From Microbacterium suaedae (lineage in GTDB: Bacteria > Actinomycetota > Actinomycetes > Actinomycetales > Microbacteriaceae), in assembly GCF_003254645.1 (NCBI RefSeq), contig NZ_PNFD01000002.1, positions 124,001 to 188,000 on the forward strand: DNA of 64,000 nt. The letters run 5' to 3'. The notes below the pieces were generated by a model that saw nothing but the letters and a program-made list of their open reading frames with translations, was not told where the DNA came from and made no database searches. Each line of letters opens with the position of its first letter. Positions within the stretch are counted from its first letter, which is position 1. Shown here one piece after another: positions 58,108 through 64,000 of this stretch. Position numbers and translations under genes: made by a program.

Positions 58108-58527
58108 ATGCACGCGTTCGATGTACTCGGCGACCCGATCCGGCGACGCATTCTTGAGATCGTCGCCGAGGGCGAGGTTCCCGCGGGAGAGGTCGCACGT
58201 GTGGTCCGTGAGGAGTTCGGAATCAGCCAACCGGCCGTGTCACAGCACCTGCGGGTGCTGCGTGAGAACGGATTCGCGTCGGCCCGTGCCGAAGGCGCGC
58301 GGCGACTGTACTCGGTAGACGCACGAGGCGTGCGTGACGCGTACGAATGGCTCTCAGGATTCGAACGATTCTGGATTCCCCGCATGGCAGCGCTCGACAC
58401 CGAGCTCGCTCGCGGACTTCGGGGGCGTCGGCACGTGATGCACGAGGCAGGATCCGGTGAGGACAGCCGTCCTCTCGGCAGCGAGGCGGCCGCGGCCGTC
58501 GATACAGAAGGTGAGACAGATGGTTGA
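58108..58527 (+). CDS. ArsR-family transcriptional regulator
   Basis: A 139-residue winged-helix repressor with HAFDVLGDPIRRRILEIV at the N-terminus and recognition helix SQPAVSQHLRVLRENG, followed by a wing with RRLYSVD. No metal-binding CxC motif is seen, so it is likely of the non-metal, SRPBCC-linked type. AAGGA precedes the ATG at good spacing. Its stop overlaps the start of the SRPBCC gene by 8 bp. It probably represses the pair through the palindrome in its promoter. Confidence 0.92.
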   Translation: MHAFDVLGDPIRRRILEIVAEGEVPAGEVARVVREEFGISQPAVSQHLRVLRENGFASARAEGARRLYSVDARGVRDAYEWLSGFERFWIPRMAALDTELARGLRGRRHVMHEAGSGEDSRPLGSEAAAAVDTEGETDG

Positions 58528-59182
58528 CGTTGACGCACAGATCGCCGCCGTATCACGCGCGTATCGCACCGAGTCGGACGACGGCGAGGAGATGCACGTG
58601 CAGTCGGTCGCGCAGGAATACGCGAGCGGCATCGACGACGTGTGGGACGCTGTCACGTCGTCGGAACGGATTCCGCGCTGGTTCCTGCCCATCACCGGCC
58701 AGCTTCGGGTCGGCGGCCGCTATCAACTCGAAGGCAACGCCGGCGGTGAGGTGCTCGAGTGCGATCCGCCCGTCGATGGACGTGGGCGGTACCGGGCTAC
58801 GTGGGAGTACGGCGGTGGCGTGTCGTGGATCGTCGTCGAGCTCGAGGACATCGGCGAAGGAGCCACCCGCGTCGAGTTGACGCACTTCGCCCGCACCGCA
58901 GACATCCCCGACACGATGTGGGACCAGTTCGGGCCGGGGGCAACAGGTGTCGGCTGGGACGGAGGACTGCTCGGACTCGCTGTGCACCTGCGCGGCGACG
59001 GCACCTTGTCTCCCGTGAACGTCAAGGACTGGGCCGCCACAGATGACGGCAAGCGCTTCTACCGCGGCGCCGCTGACGGCTGGGCTCAGGCGCACGCGGC
59101 GTCGGGCGTCGAGCACGGGAAAGCACGCCGCGCCGCCGATGCGACGTATGCGTTCTATACGGGAGCGGATGCTGCCAGCTGA
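58520..59182 (+). CDS. SRPBCC (AHSA1/START-like) domain protein
   Basis: A 220-residue cytosolic protein with an AHSA1-type ligand-binding domain covering about residues 25-190: EYASGIDDVWDAVTSSERIPRWFLPI at the start, then LRVGGRYQLEG, and a C-terminal helix with WDGGLLGLAVHLRG. The ligand is unknown; the ArsR-AHSA1 pairing is very common. ATG 58520 overlaps the ArsR stop. A strong terminator follows. Confidence 0.9.
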   Translation: MVDVDAQIAAVSRAYRTESDDGEEMHVQSVAQEYASGIDDVWDAVTSSERIPRWFLPITGQLRVGGRYQLEGNAGGEVLECDPPVDGRGRYRATWEYGGGVSWIVVELEDIGEGATRVELTHFARTADIPDTMWDQFGPGATGVGWDGGLLGLAVHLRGDGTLSPVNVKDWAATDDGKRFYRGAADGWAQAHAASGVEHGKARRAADATYAFYTGADAAS

Positions 59183-59193
59183 CGGTCGAGACA

Positions 59194-59229
59194 CGAAGAT
59201 CCCCTCTCCATCAGGAGAGGGGATCTTCG
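59194..59229. terminator. Bidirectional terminator between convergent genes
   Basis: A perfect 16-bp stem (59194-59209 with 59214-59229) with loop ATCA lies between the SRPBCC and pgl stops, so it can serve both strands. Confidence 0.85.
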
Positions 59230-59238
59230 CGGGCGAAG

Positions 59239-59970
59239 TCAGCCCGCCGCGGTTTCGTCGGCGAAGACGATCGTCTCGAGCAGTCCGTGCGCCGTCGACG
59301 CGGGCGCCGTGTCGGGATCCGGACCGCGGCGGATCTTCTCGACAGCCTCGGCCTTGTCGGAGCCGGCGACGACGAGCCACACTCGTGCCGATGCGTTGAT
59401 GACCGGCAGCGTGAATGTCACGCGCTCGGGCGGCGGCTTCGGCGAGTTCCGCACGGGCAGCACGACGGCGTCTGTGGCATGGATCTCGTCGCGGCCGGGG
59501 AAGAGCGATGCGATGTGCGCGTCGGGGCCGACGCCGAGAAGGCACACATCGAACGCGGGGAAGGCCCCGCGTTCGTCTCCGAACGCGGCGAGTTCGTCCG
59601 CGTACGCGCGCGCTGCGTCGTCGAGGGATCCGTCCTCTGACGCCCACGGCTCGTGCACATTCACATCGGGGATGTCGAGCGCGTCGAGGAGCGCTTCCCG
59701 CGCCTGACGCGAATTCCGTTCGCCATCGGCGCGGGGCACGAAGCGCTCGTCGCTCCACCAGAAGTGCACGCGCGTCCACGCGACCTCGTCGCGCGCGTCA
59801 TGCTCCGCCACGGCGGCGAGCGTCGCGATGCCCATCGAGCCGCCCGTGAGCGACACGTGCGCCTCACCGCCCTCGGTGGTCAGCGGCTCGAGCTCACGGA
59901 TCAGGCGATCCGCGACGTGCGCAGCGAGGTCCGCTTTGTCCGGGCGGACGACGAACTGCGGCGCCGTCAT
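59239..59970 (-). CDS. pgl: 6-phosphogluconolactonase
   Basis: A 243-residue enzyme of the NagB/RpiA/DevB superfamily that opens 6-phosphogluconolactone in the oxidative pentose-phosphate pathway. Conserved segments are HVSLTGGSMGI near residue 38, VHFWWSDERFVP, LLGVGPDAHIASLFPG and the C-terminal IRRGPDPDTAPAS. It is the last gene of the tkt-tal-zwf-opcA-pgl operon; ATG overlaps the opcA stop (ATGA). Confidence 0.94.
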   Translation of the reverse strand: MTAPQFVVRPDKADLAAHVADRLIRELEPLTTEGGEAHVSLTGGSMGIATLAAVAEHDARDEVAWTRVHFWWSDERFVPRADGERNSRQAREALLDALDIPDVNVHEPWASEDGSLDDAARAYADELAAFGDERGAFPAFDVCLLGVGPDAHIASLFPGRDEIHATDAVVLPVRNSPKPPPERVTFTLPVINASARVWLVVAGSDKAEAVEKIRRGPDPDTAPASTAHGLLETIVFADETAAG

Positions 59971-60953
59971 GCCTGCTCCTCGGTGGTGGTGGGGTCCTCA
60001 TCCGCCGCGGCCGCGGCGCCCGGCTCGACGGGCCGCGACAGGGCCGTCCAGCCGTCGGTAATGACCCGCCCGTAGAGGCGATCCGGGTCGAGTCGCCGCA
60101 GTTCCTCCGCGAGGCACTCGCGCAGCGAGCGACGGGGGAGAAGCAGATCATGGTCGGGCTGGCCGGGCTGCGTGAGCACGGCGTGCGTCGACGACCGACG
60201 CTCGAGGACGATGTCGCCCGAGGCGCGCTCGAGGCGCACTGAGCGGATCCCGTGATCCCAGTCGCTCGGGCGTTCGTACTGCCACTCGACCGGGACGTCG
60301 AGCGCGAGACCGAGCCAGGCCGCGAGCAGGGCGGTCGACGGCGACGAGCTCGCGCCGCAGACGCGCACGGCCGTGACTGGCTCGTACGGCGGCTGGTCGA
60401 GCACGGCCGCGAGATGCTCCCGCCAACGGGTGAGGCGCGTCCACGCGAGATCGGTGTCGCCGGGGCGATACGTCTCGTCGAGCCGCTGCAGCCGCTCGGC
60501 GGCCTGCGTTGACGTCGACGAGTCGGTGATGCGTCGCTGAGCGATGCGGCCGAGCGGGTCGAGCCCGGGCGCCTCGGGTGCCGTCTCGGGCCACCAGACG
60601 ACGACGGGAGCGTCGGGGAGCAGCAGACCCGTGACGAGCGACTCGGCGTTGTTCGCCGCCTCGCCATGGGCACGGAGAATGACGACCTCGCTCGCGCCGG
60701 CGTCTCCGCCCACCCGGATCTGCGCGTCGAGACGCGAGGCGTCGTCGGGATGTGTCACGAGCACGATGACGCGCATCGGATGCTCGCGCGAGGCGTCGTT
60801 CGCAGCCTCGATCGCCTCCTCGACGGGGCGGTGGTCGCTCTTGATGATGAGCGTCAGCACACGCCCGAGGGCGACGGCGCCGCCCTCCTCGCGCACGGAG
60901 ACAAGTCGCTTCGCGACCGTGCTGACGGTGGTCTCGTTCAGGTCGATGATCAC
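59967..60953 (-). CDS. opcA: Glucose-6-phosphate dehydrogenase assembly protein OpcA
   Basis: A 328-residue protein found in cyanobacteria and actinobacteria that activates or stabilises glucose-6-phosphate dehydrogenase. The conserved N-terminus is VIIDLNETTVSTVAKRLV; the middle has PDAPVVVWWPETAPEAPG and RITDSSTS, a typical OpcA pattern. An acidic, Ala-rich C-terminal tail follows. GTG 60953 overlaps the zwf stop (GTGA). Confidence 0.94.
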   Translation of the reverse strand: MIIDLNETTVSTVAKRLVSVREEGGAVALGRVLTLIIKSDHRPVEEAIEAANDASREHPMRVIVLVTHPDDASRLDAQIRVGGDAGASEVVILRAHGEAANNAESLVTGLLLPDAPVVVWWPETAPEAPGLDPLGRIAQRRITDSSTSTQAAERLQRLDETYRPGDTDLAWTRLTRWREHLAAVLDQPPYEPVTAVRVCGASSSPSTALLAAWLGLALDVPVEWQYERPSDWDHGIRSVRLERASGDIVLERRSSTHAVLTQPGQPDHDLLLPRRSLRECLAEELRRLDPDRLYGRVITDGWTALSRPVEPGAAAAADEDPTTTEEQA

Positions 60954-62497
60954 GGGCGCCTCCAGACGCGTCCATCCTCGGCGAGCAGCGCGTCGGCAGA
61001 CGGCGGGCCCCACGAACCGGGATCGTATTGCTCGAGCGGCTCGTCGAGAGACGCCCAGTATTTCTCGATCGGGTCGAGGATGCGCCAGGACAGCTCGACC
61101 TCCTCGTGTCGGGGGAAGAGGGGCGGATCCCCGAGCAGGACGTCGAGAATCAGTCGCTCGTAGGCCTCGGGGCTCGCTTCGGTGAAGGCGTGACCGTATC
61201 CGAAGTCCATCGTCACGTCGCGCACGTGCGTGCCGTTGCCGGGCACCTTTGAGCCGAACCGCAGGGTCACGCCCTCGTCGGGCTGTACGCGGATGACGAG
61301 GGCGTTCTGTCCGAGCTCGGACGACTGTCCGCGCGAGAACAGGTGCTCGGGCGCCTTCTTGAACACGACCGCGATCTCCGTCACGCGGCGGCCGAGGCGC
61401 TTGCCCGTGCGCACGTAGAACGGCACGCCTGCCCAGCGGCGCGTGTCGATCCCGAGCTTGATAGCCGCGTACGTCTCGGTCGCGGACTGCGGGTTCATGC
61501 CCTCCTCGTCGAGGAAGCCCGTCACCTCCTCGCCGCCCTGCCAGCCGCCCGCGTACTGTCCTCGCGCGGTGGCCTTCGAGAGGTCATCGGGCAGCCGAAC
61601 GGCGGCCAGGACCTTCTCCTTCTCGGCGCGCAGGTGCTCGGCCGAGAGGCTGATGGGCTCCTCCATCGCCGTGAGGGCCAACAGCTGCAGCAGGTGGTTC
61701 TGGATGACATCGCGGGCCGCGCCCACGCCGTCGTAGTATCCGGCGCGGCCGCCGACACCGATGTCCTCGGCCATCGTGATCTGCACGTGGTCGATGTGAT
61801 TGCGGTTCCAGATCGGCTCGTACAGCTCGTTCGCGAAGCGCATCGCGAGGATGTTCTGCACGGTCTCCTTGCCGAGGTAGTGGTCGATCCGGAAGATCGC
61901 GTCGCTCGGGAAGGCCGCCTCGAGAGAGTCGTTGAGCTCGCGCGCCGACTCGAGATCGTGGCCGAACGGCTTCTCGATCACGACGCGTCGCCACGCGTCG
62001 CCGTCGGCGTTCTCATCGACCAGGCCCGAGCTGAGCAGCTGCTGCGCGACGACATCGAACGCCTTGGGCGGGATCGAGAGGTAGAACGCGTGGTTGCCCA
62101 TCGTGCCGCGGTCGCGGTCGAGGTCGTCGACGGTCTGCCGCAGGCGGGCGAAGGCCTCGGGGTCGTCGAACGCGCCCTGGACGAAGCGGATGCCCTGGGC
62201 GAGCTGCTGCCACGTCTCCTCGCGGAACTCAGTGCGCGCGTGCTTCTTGACGGCGTCATGGACGACCTGGGCGAAGTCCTGGTCCTCCCAGTCGCGGCGG
62301 GCGAAGCCGACGAGCGCGAATCCGGGCGGGAGAAGACCGCGATTGGCGAGGTCATAGACGGCCGGCATGAGCTTCTTACGGGAGAGGTCTCCCGTCACGC
62401 CGAAGATGACGAGCGCGCTCGGCCCGGCGATGCGGTTGAGACGGCGGTCGTCGCTGTCGCGCAGCGGATTGACGCCGCGCTGGATGGAAGCAGGCAT
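60950..62497 (-). CDS. zwf: Glucose-6-phosphate 1-dehydrogenase
   Basis: A 515-residue enzyme catalysing the first step of the oxidative pentose-phosphate pathway. The NADP-binding site is IFGVTGDLSRKKLMPAVYDL, the substrate-binding motif is RIDHYLGKETVQN, and the C-terminal GKRLGRRVTEIAVVFKKAP is typical. AGGGA lies just before the ATG. It is followed by opcA with a 4-bp overlap. About 120 bp upstream is tal, with a hairpin between them. The gene pgi, often between tal and zwf in relatives, is absent here. Confidence 0.96.
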   Translation of the reverse strand: MPASIQRGVNPLRDSDDRRLNRIAGPSALVIFGVTGDLSRKKLMPAVYDLANRGLLPPGFALVGFARRDWEDQDFAQVVHDAVKKHARTEFREETWQQLAQGIRFVQGAFDDPEAFARLRQTVDDLDRDRGTMGNHAFYLSIPPKAFDVVAQQLLSSGLVDENADGDAWRRVVIEKPFGHDLESARELNDSLEAAFPSDAIFRIDHYLGKETVQNILAMRFANELYEPIWNRNHIDHVQITMAEDIGVGGRAGYYDGVGAARDVIQNHLLQLLALTAMEEPISLSAEHLRAEKEKVLAAVRLPDDLSKATARGQYAGGWQGGEEVTGFLDEEGMNPQSATETYAAIKLGIDTRRWAGVPFYVRTGKRLGRRVTEIAVVFKKAPEHLFSRGQSSELGQNALVIRVQPDEGVTLRFGSKVPGNGTHVRDVTMDFGYGHAFTEASPEAYERLILDVLLGDPPLFPRHEEVELSWRILDPIEKYWASLDEPLEQYDPGSWGPPSADALLAEDGRVWRRP

Positions 62498-62574
62498 ATT
62501 TCCCTAGGGTCGCGGAATGGCGATGCAGACTCGTGAGAGAGGATCGGCGGCGCGTGGGCGGTCGCCGGACGGCA

Positions 62575-62607
62575 CCGGGCCTTCCGCAGCTTTCGCGGAA
62601 GGCCCGG
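62575..62607 (-). terminator. Hairpin after tal
   Basis: A perfect 13-bp stem (62575-62587 with 62595-62607) with a 7-nt loop lies 9 bp past the tal stop on the minus strand. No T-run follows, so readthrough to zwf is possible. Confidence 0.65.
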
Positions 62608-62616
62608 CTGAGGGGA

Positions 62617-63723
62617 TCAGCGCGCCGACTCGAGCGCGTCGGCGACCGTCTTCTGGAGGTCGTGCCACGAGGCGACGAACTTCTCGACGCCCTCGTCCTC
62701 GAGCACCTGTGTGACGTCGGCGAAGTCGACGCCCACAGCGGCGAGCTTCTCGAACACGCCGTGCGCGTCGGCGTAGTTCGGCGTCACGGCGTCGCCGGCG
62801 ATCTCGGCGTGGTCGTGCGTGGCCTCGAGCGTCTTCTCGGGCATCGTGTTGACGGTGCCCTTCGCGACGAGCTCGGTCACGTACAGCGTGTCGGGGAGCG
62901 ACGGATCCTTCACACCCGTCGACGCCCACAGCGGACGCTGCACGTTCGCGCCGGCGGCGACGAGGTCGGCGGCACGCTGCTCGGCGAACTTCTTCTCGAA
63001 CAGTTCGTACGCGAGGCGGGCGTTCGCGACGCCGGCCTTCGACTTCAGCGACAGAGCCTCGTCGGATCCGATCGCGGAGAGGCGCTTGTCGACCTCCGTG
63101 TCGACGCGCGACACGAAGAACGAAGCGACGGAGTGGAGCGTCGACAGATCGAGTCCCGCCTCCCGAGCCTTCTCCAGTCCCGCGAGGTAGGCGTCGATGA
63201 CCTCGGCGTAGCGCTCGAGGCTGAAGATCAGCGTCACGTTGACGCTGATGCCCGCGCCGATCACCTCGGTGATCGCGGGCAGGCCCGCCTTGGTCGCCGG
63301 GATCTTGATGAGGGCGTTCTCGCGGTCGACGCGGGCCCACAGATCCTTGGCCTGCGCGACCGTGCCGACGGTGTCGTGTGCGAGATCAGGGGAGACCTCG
63401 ATCGACACGCGGCCGTCGAGCGTCCCGGTCGAGTCGTACACGGGGCGGAAGATGTCGCACGCGTCGCGCACATCGTCCGTCGTGATGGCGAAGATCGCGT
63501 CGTCGGTCGTCGCGTTCTCGTTCGCGAGGGCCGACACGGCGTCGGCGTACGACGCGCCGTTCGACAGCGCGCCCGCGAAGATCGTCGGATTGGTCGTCAC
63601 ACCCGTCACGCTGCGCGAGGTGATGAGCTCCGACAGATTGCCGGACGTGATGCGGTCACGCGAGAGGTCGTCGAGCCAGATGCTGACGCCTTCGGCGGCG
63701 AGCTGTGCGGTGGGGGAGGTCAT
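62617..63723 (-). CDS. tal: Transaldolase
   Basis: A 368-residue class I aldolase of the non-oxidative pentose-phosphate pathway. The Schiff-base Lys is in [15 protein letters not shown] near residue 139. [24 protein letters not shown] near the N-terminus and [19 protein letters not shown] are typical of the actinobacterial type. GGAGAA precedes the ATG. The ATG overlaps the tkt stop (ATGA). Confidence 0.96.
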   Translation of the reverse strand: MTSPTAQLAAEGVSIWLDDLSRDRITSGNLSELITSRSVTGVTTNPTIFAGALSNGASYADAVSALANENATTDDAIFAITTDDVRDACDIFRPVYDSTGTLDGRVSIEVSPDLAHDTVGTVAQAKDLWARVDRENALIKIPATKAGLPAITEVIGAGISVNVTLIFSLERYAEVIDAYLAGLEKAREAGLDLSTLHSVASFFVSRVDTEVDKRLSAIGSDEALSLKSKAGVANARLAYELFEKKFAEQRAADLVAAGANVQRPLWASTGVKDPSLPDTLYVTELVAKGTVNTMPEKTLEATHDHAEIAGDAVTPNYADAHGVFEKLAAVGVDFADVTQVLEDEGVEKFVASWHDLQKTVADALESAR

Positions 63724-64000
63724 GCGTTCTCCTTCAGGGTCTCGCGTGCGGCCTGGGCGACCGCGTCGGACGTGATACCGAACTTCTCGAACAGGGTCTT
63801 GTAGTCGGCGGAGGCGCCGAAGTGCTCGATCGACACCGAGCGGCCGCGGTCGCCCACGATGCCGCGCCACGGGGAAGCGATGCCGGCCTCGACCGACACG
63901 CGTGCCGTCACCGACGAGGGCAGGACGCTCTCGCGGTACTCGGCGCTCTGCTCGGCGAACCACTCGAGCGACGGTGCCGACACGACGCGGGCGTTCACGC
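63720..64000 (-). CDS. tkt: Transketolase, C-terminal part (5' truncated by window edge)
   Basis: The visible 93 residues belong to the C-terminal domain of transketolase: [17 protein letters not shown], then [40 protein letters not shown], and a final helix. The N-terminal thiamine-binding domains lie outside the window. It is the first known gene of the minus-strand pentose-phosphate operon, and its stop overlaps the tal start. Confidence 0.93.
   Translation of the reverse strand, partial: VNARVVSAPSLEWFAEQSAEYRESVLPSSVTARVSVEAGIASPWRGIVGDRGRSVSIEHFGASADYKTLFEKFGITSDAVAQAARETLKENA

Overview
The window comes from a high-G+C actinobacterium, most likely Microbacteriaceae and close to Microbacterium. 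The evidence is the heavy G/C third-position bias, frequent GTG starts, many leaderless genes, RbpA, OpcA and WhiA, and the actinobacterial gene orders uvrC-rapZ-whiA, gap-pgk-tpiA-secG-rbpA and tkt-tal-zwf-opcA-pgl. I see no rRNA, CRISPR array, insertion sequence or prophage. It is mostly ordinary chromosome with one sugar-utilisation island. It opens inside an MMPL transporter gene and ends inside transketolase.

Layout. 0-2.5 kb: MMPL exporter tail and a NarL-type two-component pair. 2.5-5.6 kb: DJ-1/PfpI protein, IclR regulator, small lipoprotein, HisN-type phosphatase and tRNA-Lys. 5.7-18.0 kb: L-arabinose/arabinan island, made of a LacI regulator, araB-araD-araA, an ABC importer (binding protein and two permeases, no ATPase), a cytosolic GH51 arabinofuranosidase, an alditol-oxidase-like flavoenzyme and a second LacI regulator. 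18.0-20.6 kb: small membrane protein and trehalose genes otsA-otsB. 20.7-25.9 kb: ilvD, ilvB, ilvN, ilvC. 26.0-29.5 kb: related membrane proteins that occur both split and fused, a DksA-like zinc protein and an unknown. 29.8-31.3 kb: rpsA. 31.5-35.1 kb: a 1219-residue secreted GH30 enzyme. 35.5-39.6 kb: a small lipoprotein, a PKD-like secreted protein, an FAD/NAD(P)-binding protein and a membrane protein. 39.7-53.3 kb: coaE-uvrB, a DUF4129/MoxR/DUF58 operon, uvrA-uvrC-rapZ-whiA. 53.4-58.0 kb: sodA, gap-pgk-tpiA, secG-rbpA. 58.1-59.2 kb: ArsR and SRPBCC pair. 59.2-64 kb, minus strand: tkt-tal-zwf-opcA-pgl.

How the genes work together. The sugar island and the GH30 enzyme look like a divided arabinogalactan system. 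The secreted GH30 would cut the polymer outside, the importer would take up arabino-oligosaccharides, GH51 would release L-arabinose in the cytosol, and AraA/AraB/AraD would deliver D-xylulose 5-phosphate to the non-oxidative pentose-phosphate enzymes encoded at the window's end. Three different LacI-type operator sequences are visible: one before araB (lac-like), a cluster of three before the importer, and one in the GH30 promoter. Only two LacI regulators are encoded here.

Observations most worth a second look are: strong over-abundance of the palindrome GGATCC in all reading frames and in intergenic DNA; a split/fused pair of membrane-protein families within 3.5 kb; the operator-regulator pairing; an oxidase inside the arabinan operon; and a run of leaderless genes with a TANNNT box 6-7 nt before the start codon.
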